From: a virus
IMG/VR virus record: IMGVR_UViG_3300036985_003389
Coordinates: 1 to 60,218 of that record
DNA: 60,218 nt
Reading direction: 5' to 3' (one strand)
Part shown: positions 38,352-46,877 of the stretch, one piece after another
How the letters are laid out: each line of letters opens with the position of its first letter
How positions within the stretch are numbered: the stretch's first letter is position 1
Translations under genes and position numbers: made by a program
The notes under the pieces: generated by a model
Database searches by the model: none
The model's input: only the letters and a program-made list of their open reading frames with translations
What the model was told of the DNA's origin: nothing

Positions 38352-38905
38352 CAGCCGTATTTCACCGTTGTTCCAGACTTCCACGAGGCAGCCGTCGGCA
38401 TGTCATAAGCATACTTCGGTGTTGTCCCGACCCCGCCCTTGTAGGCTGATCCCGCCATCGATCCAACGCCGGACAGGATTGTCGAAGACATGGCAATGCC
38501 TTGCCCGCTCGCACCCACTTTCGACGCATAGCGCTTGTTCACGGCCTGAGCGTCGAGGCTGCCTGCTGCTTCCTCACCCTCCCAGAGCTTCAGGTTGGAA
38601 TTGTACTCGCCGCGCGCCGCGGTATTTCCGAGAATCTCCGAAACAGACCCTTCCAAGCCGCCACCGGATGCCGCCGCCCGTGCGCGCTGATCACCCATCA
38701 GGCGCTCAGCCCGCTCGCGCTCAGCCTCCGCACGTCGCTGCGCCGACGCTCTCTGCTGTCCCGCCTGTGTTTCCAGCGCCGCCGCATCATGCTCGGCAAT
38801 CGTCTGGCTGGCATCGTTCTTCTTCGATTCACCCAGCACACTCATGGCGGTACCGGCCGCCGTCGTAGCCAGCTGCATGAGAATCAGCGGCTCAACGCCC
38901 GACAT
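38351..38905 (-). CDS. Internal virion protein, T7 gp14-like
   Basis: A 184-residue protein: a hydrophobic N-terminus (PLILMQLATTAAGTAMSVLG), an Ala/Gln/Arg/Glu-rich coiled coil (QRASAQRRAEAERERAERLM), GGGLEGSVSEILGNTA, and a C-terminal hydrophobic Gly/Ser segment (ILSGVGSMAGSAYKGG). This layout is usual for the T7 gp14-type ejected core protein, which forms an outer-membrane pore during infection. Its neighbours are the GNAT protein and the M15 virion protein. Confidence 0.65.
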   Translation of the reverse strand: MSGVEPLILMQLATTAAGTAMSVLGESKKNDASQTIAEHDAAALETQAGQQRASAQRRAEAERERAERLMGDQRARAAASGGGLEGSVSEILGNTAARGEYNSNLKLWEGEEAAGSLDAQAVNKRYASKVGASGQGIAMSSTILSGVGSMAGSAYKGGVGTTPKYAYDMPTAASWKSGTTVKYG

Positions 38906-39302
38906 GCAACCACGCCTTCTGACTGATCGATGCCTCTACCGTAACGATCGCCGTGTCCTTCTCGTCGTCGCTCGCCGGTCTAAACCCCAGCGCGTCTAGC
39001 CACGTCTCGGCGCGCGGCATGTCCGTATCACACATGGCCCAGATGTTCGTGACACCCAAGGCCATGGCAGCGGCCAGCCAGCGCCGGGTTGTCCGGTGCA
39101 GAAACATGCCATTCCTGACTGACGGATCATTCGAGCGAAAAAACACCCAAGCTCGGCCGCCGAAGAAATGCAGACCGGCATAGCCGATTGGTTGGCCATC
39201 GCGCACCGCGGTCAAACCAAATGCTGGATTGGTACTGATCACGCGTTCGAGCTTCTCGAAGTCGCTGGGATGAAACGGCCGGATCTTGAAGTCAGCGCTC
39301 AT
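38892..39302 (-). CDS. GNAT-like acetyltransferase in the gp13 position
   Basis: A 136-residue GNAT-fold protein: FKIRPFHPSDFEKLERV at the start, AVRDGQPIGYAGLHFFGG in the central beta strands, LHRTTRRWLAAAMALGVTNI as the acetyl-CoA-binding helix region and AETWLDALGFRP at the end. The canonical Q/RxxGxG/A loop is weak. Length and position (between tail tube B and the gp14-like gene) match T7 gp13, so it may be a structural virion or assembly protein using a GNAT fold rather than an active enzyme. It overlaps both neighbours. Confidence 0.65.
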   Translation of the reverse strand: MSADFKIRPFHPSDFEKLERVISTNPAFGLTAVRDGQPIGYAGLHFFGGRAWVFFRSNDPSVRNGMFLHRTTRRWLAAAMALGVTNIWAMCDTDMPRAETWLDALGFRPASDDEKDTAIVTVEASISQKAWLHVGR

Positions 39303-41937
39303 TCTTGAACTCCGAGAGTACGAAACCGTGCAACTGAACCCAGTACGGGCTTTCCATCTCGAGACAGATGCGCGGGTCTTTGCTCAGCCCTTCCGGGATT
39401 GGTAGATCGTCGGTGGTTGCTGTCGTCAGGCCGGGACCGGAATCGTACTGGCTTTCCAGAGAGCGCTCTTTCAGTTCGTCCATGGCCGTAAACGACTGGC
39501 CATAGCGCAGCACCGGCATGCTCTCGTACAGCATGAACGAGATCCGCGTCGGCCGGCCTCGCATCGTCAAAGCCGTACCGCCCTGAGCGCCATAGGCCAG
39601 CTTCGAGCTCTTGTACCGCCCGCGATAGTAGAGCCCATAGCAGACTGGCGTCTTGGCCGACAACAGCTCAAAGGTGCCGTTGCTGGCCACCACGCGATCA
39701 GGATGGCGGGCTCCATCAGCCCATATCCGCACCGTCTTGCCTGCAAGGTGCTCGGCGCCCGTGATCGTCGCTGTAGCTGCGCCCGTGTAGAGTACGTTAC
39801 TGTCGAGCTGACGCGCATCCTGTGCATCGTCGAGATAGAGCGAGACCATGCGTTCCAGGTAGCGCCGGGTCAGGCTATTGATGGTCCGCTTGACCATCAC
39901 ATAGACCTCATCCTCATCCGCCGCCGGCAATACAGCCACGCTCTCGATCTCGCCATCTGTGACAATGCGCGACCATGCCGAGACATTCTCGTCCGGCTCC
40001 TGCAAGAGAACCAGCAATTGCCCGTCGCTACGCACGAACCAGTAGCGCGTGTCGGGATGGCGAGAGACGGCTATTTGCTTGAGCCCTGGCCGCCCGATCT
40101 TCTTGTGCATGCGATGCAGTGAGCGCGCCCGATAGCCCTGCCCCTCCACGTCATAGACCAGCTGCATGGCCCGAGTACCGGACCGGGCAATGAAGGCGGC
40201 GCGATTATCAACCACGATCGGATGCACCGGCGCCGCCCCGTAGGTGCTCACATTGCGCACCGTCAGATTGCTCGGCGTGATCGGCTCATCGAATGACGAG
40301 GCCCGCAACTCGACTTCGGAGCCGCTGGTCAACGCCACCAATCTCGAAAGCGGCACGATCGCGACAATCGGCTCTACACGACCCGTTGCCACCGTTCGCA
40401 ACACCGCGTCGTCGGCATCCTCGCCGAGCCCGAAGCTCTCGTAGGCGTCCGATGCCGACCCTGCGAAGCGGTCGCCGTAGCCCTCATAGAGGCGGCCATC
40501 ATAAAGACCGGTCCCCTTCGGCCAACCCTGCACCTCGCTCCAGGCACCTTCGCTCCATTCGCTCGTGGCCGTCGTACCGGCTAGCGTATCGACCACCTCG
40601 ACGCTGACGACCGTGGCCGACGTGAACCCAGTCACGCGGGCAACGCCCGTGCTCGACCCGCCCTGATACGTCAGGGTCACCACCGCCGTGCCGCTCGTGT
40701 AGGCGCTGCCAATGCCGATCCGGTAGTAGACGGTCTGATTGTCCAGACCATCACTAAATGACGTGTCGGCATTGCTCGCCGTTGATAGGTAGTCGGACCA
40801 GCCAGACGTATTGCCGATCGAACGCTGAATGACGACCGTTGCCGCCCATGTGCCGGTAACCCTGTAGGCCACGGTTCTGGCCGTTGTGCCGGCTCCCTGC
40901 ACCTTGATCGGCTCGGACCACTGGCTGACGCCGCTACTCGAGCGCGTGACCAGCTGGCCGTTGTGGGTGATCTCGAACAGGGCCCCGACATGGCCGGCCT
41001 TGAACAGCGACTTGTTGGCCGTCAGCGTGCCATTGCCCTGGATCACGCTGGGCGTGACCGTGATCGACTCGTCGGTGTTTGGCGACAGGAATGGCCCGTT
41101 GATCTCGTCTGTCGATACCAGAGACCACGATGCAGGCCCGCGGCGCTCGATCCGCTTCTTAGGCCCGACACCGCTCGAAATGAACATCACGTCGATGGAC
41201 TGCTCGCGTTCGAGCGTCGGAATGACAGCCTCGGTCCATGGCGTGGTCAGCACCAGATCGCCAGCCGCCGCAATGCCAACGCTCGTCACGTGGCGCGTGG
41301 CATAGGCCGTCGATGTGATGTCGAGATAGTAGGTCGCAGCCGTCGGCGTGAAGGCCAGCGAGTGCGAGCCCGTGCGCAGCGTCTGCTCAATCAGGATGTC
41401 ATCGGCCCCCGCCGTGCTGCCGATCCTGACTTTGACCGGACCGCGCGCGATCTCGACATTCAGGCCGTGCACCGTCCCGACATTGGCGGTCGTAATGGCC
41501 TGCCGCACGCCGGCAACGCTAGTCCCGTCCGATGACAGCACCAGGCCAGGTGCCGCCGATGTTGCAGTGCCGCCCCCCGACGATATGTTGGTCCAGACCG
41601 CCAAGTGCGGGAATGTGCCATCCGTGATCGCCGACGTGACAGCCTCGCGGATGACAACGCCGTCATCGTCGAAGATCCGCAATTCCAGATCGGACAGCAG
41701 CAGCAGATACTTGACCGTCGTCGAGTAGAAGAAGGGGATCAGGGTCGTGCGATCATCGGCCAGATTGGGCCGGACCAGGAATTCAAAGCCAGGCCGGAGC
41801 ATCATGGTCCCGGCCGTATCCGGCATGGTGTTCTCCATGATCTCGGCCGTCGCCGAATAGCCCTCCAGTGACACACGCGCCATGGCCTCCTTGCCAAGCT
41901 CGCCGCCGGCAAAGTTGACGAATGGTGCGTTGGCCAT
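39292..41937 (-). CDS. Tail tubular protein B (T7 gp12-like nozzle)
   Basis: An 881-residue tail nozzle protein. The N-terminus reads FVNFAGGELGKEAMARVSLEGY then AEIMENTMPDTAGTMMLRPG, the usual beginning of podoviral gp12-type proteins. The body contains beta-rich repeats (GVSQWSEPIKVQGAGT), DGRLYEGYGDRFAGSASD and a C-terminal YWVQLHGFVLSEF. It should form the hexameric nozzle beneath the gp11-like adaptor and bind fibres. It starts one base after the tail tube A stop. Confidence 0.88.
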   Translation of the reverse strand: MANAPFVNFAGGELGKEAMARVSLEGYSATAEIMENTMPDTAGTMMLRPGFEFLVRPNLADDRTTLIPFFYSTTVKYLLLLSDLELRIFDDDGVVIREAVTSAITDGTFPHLAVWTNISSGGGTATSAAPGLVLSSDGTSVAGVRQAITTANVGTVHGLNVEIARGPVKVRIGSTAGADDILIEQTLRTGSHSLAFTPTAATYYLDITSTAYATRHVTSVGIAAAGDLVLTTPWTEAVIPTLEREQSIDVMFISSGVGPKKRIERRGPASWSLVSTDEINGPFLSPNTDESITVTPSVIQGNGTLTANKSLFKAGHVGALFEITHNGQLVTRSSSGVSQWSEPIKVQGAGTTARTVAYRVTGTWAATVVIQRSIGNTSGWSDYLSTASNADTSFSDGLDNQTVYYRIGIGSAYTSGTAVVTLTYQGGSSTGVARVTGFTSATVVSVEVVDTLAGTTATSEWSEGAWSEVQGWPKGTGLYDGRLYEGYGDRFAGSASDAYESFGLGEDADDAVLRTVATGRVEPIVAIVPLSRLVALTSGSEVELRASSFDEPITPSNLTVRNVSTYGAAPVHPIVVDNRAAFIARSGTRAMQLVYDVEGQGYRARSLHRMHKKIGRPGLKQIAVSRHPDTRYWFVRSDGQLLVLLQEPDENVSAWSRIVTDGEIESVAVLPAADEDEVYVMVKRTINSLTRRYLERMVSLYLDDAQDARQLDSNVLYTGAATATITGAEHLAGKTVRIWADGARHPDRVVASNGTFELLSAKTPVCYGLYYRGRYKSSKLAYGAQGGTALTMRGRPTRISFMLYESMPVLRYGQSFTAMDELKERSLESQYDSGPGLTTATTDDLPIPEGLSKDPRICLEMESPYWVQLHGFVLSEFKNER

Positions 41938-42540
41938 CTACCGCCCTTGCTCGCGATTGCCACGGCTCATCGGGGCCCGCGCCCACGATGACATGCGATG
42001 TAGCTTGGCCGGCTGCTGCAAAGCATCGAGATTGCGAGCCTCGGATTTGCGCTTCTTGGCCTGCCCCATCGCGAACTCGACCGATTTCGGATTGAGCTTC
42101 GGCGCCACACGGCTGGCCAGTTCAGCAGCCACCCAATCGGCAAAGGTTTGCGACCACTGGCCGGGCCGGTCGAACTTGTCGTGACTGAGATAGCGCACGT
42201 AGATCGTGTCGGCATCCGATGCGATGCGACCGCCTTCCAGCTTGTAGCGGATTGTCACGTCATTCTCGACGCCCGATTCCAACACGGCCAATAAACGGAT
42301 GCAGTCGGCCGGTAACTGGTAGAAATAGGCGTAGCCGAACTCAGGTGCCGCCACGAGCCGCGATAGCTGTGCTCGCTTTTCGGCCATCTGCCAGCCGGAC
42401 TGCTCGAAGCAGTAGGCCACACAGCCATCCCAGGCATTGCGCAACTGCAGCCCCGTCTCGCCCGTCTCATCGACGGTTTGCAAGGCCGATGTCGAACAGA
42501 TCCTGGCCGCCTCGTTGAAAATGTAGAGCTTATCCGCCAT
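41938..42540 (-). CDS. Tail tubular protein A (T7 gp11-like adaptor)
   Basis: A 200-residue tail adaptor: LYIFNEAARICSTSALQTVD, AWDGCVAYCFEQSGW, YFYQLPADCIRLLAVLE, then ADTIYVRYLSHD and WVAAELASRVAPKL. These are the landmarks of gp11/TTPA proteins, which dock the nozzle to the portal. It is immediately followed by the nozzle gene, as in T7-like genomes. Confidence 0.85.
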   Translation of the reverse strand: MADKLYIFNEAARICSTSALQTVDETGETGLQLRNAWDGCVAYCFEQSGWQMAEKRAQLSRLVAAPEFGYAYFYQLPADCIRLLAVLESGVENDVTIRYKLEGGRIASDADTIYVRYLSHDKFDRPGQWSQTFADWVAAELASRVAPKLNPKSVEFAMGQAKKRKSEARNLDALQQPAKLHRMSSWARAPMSRGNREQGR

Positions 42541-43016
42541 CAGGCCGGCTCGGGCACGCGCTGCGTCGGGCTCGTGCGGCGATCATCCAGCCATTCCTCG
42601 GCGTCGGCCTTCTCCTTGTGGCCGATACTGAGCTTGACCACGCCCAGGATCACGCACCACTTCTCCGCCTTGCCCTTGAATTCGATGCGCGCCGCGTTCA
42701 GATCGGCAACCGGCAGCGATTCACCGGACCAGTCGTACTGCTCCATGACGCGGGAGAAAATGGATTGCGTCTCGGGGTCGACCTTAATGACGTACATCCG
42801 GGCGTAGAACTTGTGGTTCTCGTGCCCGATCTCGATCATATCGCCGGCCTTGATCCGGGCGTGACCGTGCCAGGCGAAGCCGGGGTCCATGGCCTCCTCG
42901 ATCCTCGTGCCGTGCTCGCACATGACGCAATGGCTGTTGCGGGCGTCGGCGGAATACTTGATGTCGCGAATGTGGGCCCGCTTCTTCTGCGATGGCCGGA
43001 ATTTGACGTTTGACAT
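42540..43016 (-). CDS. Phage structural-region protein of unknown function
   Basis: A 158-residue protein, start ATG 43016 (MSNVKFRPSQKKR) behind GGAG; the extra upstream codons are probably not used. It has a basic N-terminus, a CVMC pair, a beta-rich middle (AGDMIEIGHENHKFYARMYV) and a C-terminal helical part. It sits between the small capsid-proximal protein and tail tube A, and its stop overlaps the tail tube A start region. A head-completion role is possible; I do not recognise the family. Confidence 0.55.
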   Translation of the reverse strand: MSNVKFRPSQKKRAHIRDIKYSADARNSHCVMCEHGTRIEEAMDPGFAWHGHARIKAGDMIEIGHENHKFYARMYVIKVDPETQSIFSRVMEQYDWSGESLPVADLNAARIEFKGKAEKWCVILGVVKLSIGHKEKADAEEWLDDRRTSPTQRVPEPA

Positions 43017-43075
43017 GTGGTGCTCCAGTTGGGGAGCGAGGGACACGATTGCCCCCCGCCGCTAAGCGTCCGTAC

Positions 43076-43372
43076 TCAGTCGGTATCGGTGCCACTCAAA
43101 GCTACCGCATCGGCCACGTCGATGGCCGTTGCCGACTTGGCATTGACGACATGCAGCCCTTGCGTGCCGTAAGCCTCGTTCGATGCGTTGAGGTTCGAGA
43201 CCGTCGTGCGCAAGATGAGATCGTAGATCTTAAGCCCCATGGGAATGGCGTCGACGAAGTAGTCAGCCGTGTCCAAGGTGGCCGCAGCATCAGCCGTCTT
43301 GTATGACCACATATTCGGATGGTCCGGGCCGCCCGACACGAGCAGCTTGAGATAAGCGCCGTTGAAAGCCAT
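43076..43372 (-). CDS. Small head-associated protein
   Basis: A 98-residue protein (MAFNGAYLKLLVSGGP, WSYKTADAAATLDTADYF, then VVNAKSATAIDVADAVALSG). The WSYxTxDxxAxVxxxGYF pattern is common in short phage proteins encoded right after capsid genes, often suggested to decorate heads. AGGAGA lies eight bases before the ATG. It lies between the capsid and the unknown gene at 42.5-43.0 kb. Confidence 0.6.
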   Translation of the reverse strand: MAFNGAYLKLLVSGGPDHPNMWSYKTADAAATLDTADYFVDAIPMGLKIYDLILRTTVSNLNASNEAYGTQGLHVVNAKSATAIDVADAVALSGTDTD

Positions 43373-43399
43373 TGTTGTGTTCTCCTGTTGTGTTGGCGC

Positions 43400-44227
43400 T
43401 TAGGTCAGGGCTGCGGTGTCGTCGTGGACCAGCTCGAAGATGCCGGAGAGCTGCAAGGCCTTGCTGCCCTGATAGCTCGTCACGCGAGCCCAGCTATAAT
43501 CGTGCTCCTCGTTCTGGCCGATCTTGGTTTGCATCTCGTCCATGTTCATGGCGTGCCCGACCGATGCCTTGTGGAACACGAAGCAACTGGCCGAGTTGGT
43601 CGTGACGCCGGGCAGATTGGGGTGCTTGGTCCACTTCACGCCCATCCACTGGCGCCACTGGACGTACTTCATGAACGGCTTGTCCGGCACCCAGTCACCC
43701 GAGGCGAACTGGTTGACGCGCATGGCCTGTGCCCACGCCATCGGCGTCAGCAGGCCGTACCGTTCGCCGTCATCCGGCACGTGGTTCTCGTCCAGCGTGG
43801 CCGTGGCCTCCAGCATCTTGGCCAAGCTGTTGGCCGCGGCAGCGCCCGACGTGAGCGTGGCCGTTTCGAGCTGATCGAGCACCAGCTGGTCGGTCTTGTA
43901 GTTGATGGACACCACGCCGCGGCTCTGCATCGACATGCGCTGCGGCACGCTCGACGAAAAGATGCGAAAGTTGTTCTTGCGCGCGAGGTGATGGTACTCC
44001 TTGAGCGTGCAAGTCAGGCTGGTCTGATCGTCGGTGGCGTAGGGGATGTTGCCGTTCGCGGCACGTTCCTTGGCCTCGTCGGCGACGCCCTCGATGATGA
44101 ACACGAAGTTGTCGCCCTTGACCTCGCCCTCGACCGACACGCAGCCGCGGAGATAGGACTCCTTCTGCTCATGCGCCTTGATCCACTCTTTCGAGTAGAG
44201 AGTCTGCATTACGGTATTGTCCGCCAT
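43400..44227 (-). CDS. Major capsid protein
   Basis: A 275-residue capsid protein following the scaffold gene. Features are WIKAHEQKESYLRGCV at the N-terminus, DFVFIIEGVADEA-like beta segments, NNFRIFSSSVPQRMSMQSRG and a C-terminal FHKASVGHAMNMDEMQTKIG. The SVGHAM...D segment is characteristic of the capsid family used by many non-enteric podoviruses (HK97-fold by family). AGGA lies upstream of ATG 44227. It is preceded by about 200 bp that hold one small ORF. Confidence 0.85.
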   Translation of the reverse strand: MADNTVMQTLYSKEWIKAHEQKESYLRGCVSVEGEVKGDNFVFIIEGVADEAKERAANGNIPYATDDQTSLTCTLKEYHHLARKNNFRIFSSSVPQRMSMQSRGVVSINYKTDQLVLDQLETATLTSGAAAANSLAKMLEATATLDENHVPDDGERYGLLTPMAWAQAMRVNQFASGDWVPDKPFMKYVQWRQWMGVKWTKHPNLPGVTTNSASCFVFHKASVGHAMNMDEMQTKIGQNEEHDYSWARVTSYQGSKALQLSGIFELVHDDTAALT

Positions 44228-44256
44228 TTTGGTTATTCCTGTGTGTTGTCAGATGG

Positions 44257-44427
44257 TTAATCGCTGATAACAACAGGCATCGCGTACCCATACATTCGGC
44301 AGCCGGTGTGCCCTTGCGGGGCCAGCTCGCGAATACTCGGGACAATGCTGCTGTGGGTCGGCAAGTGCTCGTAATGTGACGGGGCCGCCTGCAATGGCGG
44401 TGTGCCCGTCGGGTCGTGATCGTGCAA
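44257..44427 (-). CDS. Small ORF after the 44.4-kb gene, in the same frame behind an amber codon
   Basis: 56 residues if begun at TTG 44427 (LHDHDPTGTPPLQAAPSHYE, ending MYGYAMPVVISD). It is in the same frame as the preceding gene, separated only by that gene's TAG and five codons. No good ribosome-binding site is visible. It could be a separate small gene, a readthrough extension of the preceding protein, or chance. The sequence reads sensibly, with a TGCRMYGY pattern, and fills the gap before the capsid. Confidence 0.35.
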   Translation of the reverse strand: MHDHDPTGTPPLQAAPSHYEHLPTHSSIVPSIRELAPQGHTGCRMYGYAMPVVISD

Positions 44428-44442
44428 AGTGCCTAATGAATG

Positions 44443-44760
44443 CTAGCCGCCGACGATGCCGAAGTAGCGCTTGCGAGGCTCGGGCCTCGGACGCACCACC
44501 TTCGGAAAGTCCTCGACATTGTGCGCCTCGGCTGCTTGCGCCTCGGCATGAGCGGCAGCAGCCCGGTCAGCCATTTCCCGCTCGACCTCGCCTGGCAATC
44601 GCTCCAGGCGCTGCTCAAGCCACAAGCCAAGCTCCTGGCGGGTCGTGAGTGCTGCGACCGCAACATCACCTTCCCAGGCAATGAAGCCGCGATCGGCCGG
44701 ACCGGTCACGCGAAAGCTCGTCGCCGACCGTGTTGGGAGTTCTGGCGGTGCGTCACCCAA
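44443..44760 (-). CDS. Small late-operon protein
   Basis: A 105-residue protein with N-terminal beta-like residues (FRVTGPADRGFIAWEGDVAV) and a long helix (LEQRLERLPGEVEREMADRAAAAH), ending in basic RKRYFGIVGG and a TAG stop. Its start overlaps the stop of the previous gene by eight bases. Unknown function; head morphogenesis neighbourhood. Confidence 0.55.
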   Translation of the reverse strand: MGDAPPELPTRSATSFRVTGPADRGFIAWEGDVAVAALTTRQELGLWLEQRLERLPGEVEREMADRAAAAHAEAQAAEAHNVEDFPKVVRPRPEPRKRYFGIVGG

Positions 44761-45094
44761 AGGCTTTGGCCTTGTCCTGCATGGCAGCGGCTACCGGGTC
44801 CATTGCAATGTCGATCTCCCGACCATTCAGGATCTCGGATGCGGACTCGTAGTCGATACCCTGCTCCATCATGGCGGCCTTGTAGGCGCCGATCCATTGG
44901 GACCGCGTCTCGATCTTGATGGGCACTGGCGCCCGCCGCTTGCTGGCTTGGGATGGCGCGGCGCTGGCCGGCTCATCATCGGTGATGTCGGCAATCTTGG
45001 CCTTGATGCGCTCCCATTGACTGGCAGTCGGAGAATTCTCGACGTTCTCGGCAAAGCCCTCGAACCAGGACAGGAAATGAGCGAGCGTCGTCAT
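44753..45094 (-). CDS. Small late-operon protein, terminase- or scaffold-adjacent type
   Basis: A 113-residue protein: LAHFLSWFEGFAENVENSPT then QWERIKAKI and a C-terminal IGAYKAAMMEQGIDYESA. The pattern 'FLxWFEGFxENIxxxPTxxQWxRIKxKI' is frequent in short phage proteins of alphaproteobacterial head modules. The function is not known to me. It overlaps its neighbours on both sides, so it is coupled within the operon. Confidence 0.6.
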   Translation of the reverse strand: MTTLAHFLSWFEGFAENVENSPTASQWERIKAKIADITDDEPASAAPSQASKRRAPVPIKIETRSQWIGAYKAAMMEQGIDYESASEILNGREIDIAMDPVAAAMQDKAKAFG

Positions 45095-45381
45095 CAGCTT
45101 TTCAGCATCCTCGTGACTTCGATAGCGTCATGGATCGTCTTCACCCCGCGAATCAGCCGGGTCACCTTGTCGGGGTTCGTTCGTGGCTGCCATGGACCAA
45201 CATCGACATAGTGCGGGCAGTCGATGATGGCTTGGCGAACCTGCTGCGGCGCCGCGTCGAAGCGCTCCATGAGCTTGCGCGATGCTTCTTCCTGACTGGC
45301 AATGTGGCGCTGCTCAGCCTCGGTCGGCGCCGGGCGCGGGCCAAGCTGCCGATACCTGTTCCTGTGCAGCAACCGTTTCAT
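45094..45381 (-). CDS. Small late-operon protein
   Basis: A 95-residue mostly helical protein (AEQRHIASQEEASRKLMERF, VRQAIIDCPHYVDVGPW, LIRGVKTIHDAIEVTRML). Start and stop overlap the neighbouring genes by a few bases. Not recognised; the strict coupling suggests a head-assembly accessory. Confidence 0.5.
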   Translation of the reverse strand: MKRLLHRNRYRQLGPRPAPTEAEQRHIASQEEASRKLMERFDAAPQQVRQAIIDCPHYVDVGPWQPRTNPDKVTRLIRGVKTIHDAIEVTRMLKS

Positions 45382-46448
45382 GCCGCCCGTCCATTGCCCT
45401 GCCGACGCATCTGCACCGCGGTCAGACGCTGGACTTCCTGTTGCACAGCCGGGCTCGCATACTTGGCCCGGTCGGTACTCATCAGCCCCATCAGCTCGTT
45501 CAGGCGCTTGTCCACGTCGATGCCCTCCGTGCTCTCGCCGATCACGATCGCACCGTCGTCAGCCGCTTCCTTGGCGAGCTTGATGATGCCCTTGACGAAG
45601 CCGGTATGCTCGCCGAGCGCCGTCCCGTCGGCAAAGCGCTTGTCCAGGATGTTGCCGCCATTGGCATCGCGCAATTCCGGAAAGGTCTCCGACAGGAAGC
45701 GATTGGCCAGCTCGACATTCGGATTATAGTCCCGGCCGTACTCGACGCGAAGATCTTCCTGTGACTTCTCAGCAGCTGCCTTGGCCCGGTTGATGATCTC
45801 GCGCTGTGCCGTCTCCTGCACGCGATAATGAGCCTTGGCAAACAAATCGACCTGTTTTTGGCCGACATTGTTGGCGTGAGCGTCTTTCAGTACCTCGCCC
45901 CACATTTCCTTGTCTGTATCCGACATATCTCCGGCACCGTCCGGCCGCCAGATGGCGTACTTGTCGGCAGCTTCCGGCACACCGAAAGCTTTCCGGAAAG
46001 CTTGCACGTCCTCGGGCTTGTCATCCTTGCCCGTCGGCACCTTGACCCGGCCCTGTGCCAGTTCCTGGATCTTGGCATCGGCGTTGTAGGCGCCCTTGAA
46101 CAGATCAGAGATGCTCGACCGCGTACCCAGCCACTTCTCGGCCTTGGCCTTGGCATCCGTGCCTAACCCACCCAGCAGGAACTGGCGCATCTCGGCCGTG
46201 AGACTGTAGTCGGGCATGTTGCCCTTGGCCTCGATAGGCTTGCCATCGGCGCCAATCTTGGCCGCTTGGCCCTTGTCACCGCCGCCGGCATCGCCAGCCA
46301 CGCCAGCCTTGGCCGGATCGATCGCACCAGTAGCCGGTATCGTCTCAGTCGTGGCCGGCTTATCCAGCACAGCTACGCCGCCATCGCCAGTCCCTTGCTC
46401 ACCCTCAGGCGCACGAACCGGATTATTCAACCACGCAGTACGAAACAT
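45378..46448 (-). CDS. Capsid scaffolding-type protein
   Basis: A 356-residue acidic, helical protein between the portal/Bbp19 genes and the capsid. Residues about 40-90 are Ala/Gly/Lys-rich and flexible; then DYSLTAEMRQFLLGGLGTDA, VPTGKDDKPEDVQAFRKAFG, and a long helical C-terminus with DLRVEYGRDYNPNVELANRF. This layout matches podoviral scaffolding proteins, which template the procapsid and then leave. AGGAGACG precedes ATG 46448. Confidence 0.75.
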   Translation of the reverse strand: MFRTAWLNNPVRAPEGEQGTGDGGVAVLDKPATTETIPATGAIDPAKAGVAGDAGGGDKGQAAKIGADGKPIEAKGNMPDYSLTAEMRQFLLGGLGTDAKAKAEKWLGTRSSISDLFKGAYNADAKIQELAQGRVKVPTGKDDKPEDVQAFRKAFGVPEAADKYAIWRPDGAGDMSDTDKEMWGEVLKDAHANNVGQKQVDLFAKAHYRVQETAQREIINRAKAAAEKSQEDLRVEYGRDYNPNVELANRFLSETFPELRDANGGNILDKRFADGTALGEHTGFVKGIIKLAKEAADDGAIVIGESTEGIDVDKRLNELMGLMSTDRAKYASPAVQQEVQRLTAVQMRRQGNGRAA

Positions 46449-46550
46449 TCACGTCTCCTGATATTAATGCCGAGCATTTACCACGGCATGATCGCATTCA
46501 GCAGCAAATCGGCCACCACCATGTTGCCAACCACATCACAACCAACCACT

Positions 46551-46877
46551 TCATCGGCTTTCTTTCCGCGGCTGCGTCTGCAACACCAGCCGAATGGCCA
46601 GCGCAATCGAGTATCGGCCGAGCGCGAATGCCACGTCATCCGACTTGCCAGCACGGTACGGCGGATCACTGTCGCCACATGCAAAGAGCAACCAGCCCAA
46701 CGCACGCTGCTGCTGAATGGTATCCGCACGCCCGTCTCGCAGCGCCACGATCGCGCTTCTGTCGCTGTCGTCGAATGGGGGTGGTAGCTCGACATTGCGC
46801 GGCAGGGCTGTAGACCGGTCACGCTCGTCGATGTAGCCGTGCGCTTGGCCAACTTTGGCCCGCACCGGCCTACGCAT
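46551..46877 (-). CDS. Bbp19-like small phage protein
   Basis: A 108-residue protein starting inside the last codons of the portal gene. The C-terminal half has DSDRSAIVALRDGRADTIQQ, QRALGWLLFACG and AFALGRYSIALAIRLVLQ, resembling the Bbp19 phage domain (a helix with a VLxxxxGR/LxxLL motif, then AFxxGxRxxAxxL). The alternative frame 46478-46852 is Arg/Ser-rich and looks like a shadow. In other podoviruses this gene also lies between portal and scaffold; its exact job is unknown. Confidence 0.6.
   Translation of the reverse strand: MRRPVRAKVGQAHGYIDERDRSTALPRNVELPPPFDDSDRSAIVALRDGRADTIQQQRALGWLLFACGDSDPPYRAGKSDDVAFALGRYSIALAIRLVLQTQPRKESR

Noticed and set aside
46478-46852. 124-codon minus-strand ORF after the portal
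   Set aside because: It overlaps the Bbp19-like ORF and has Ser/Arg/Cys-rich shadow composition, whereas the other frame is coupled to the portal and matches a family pattern.
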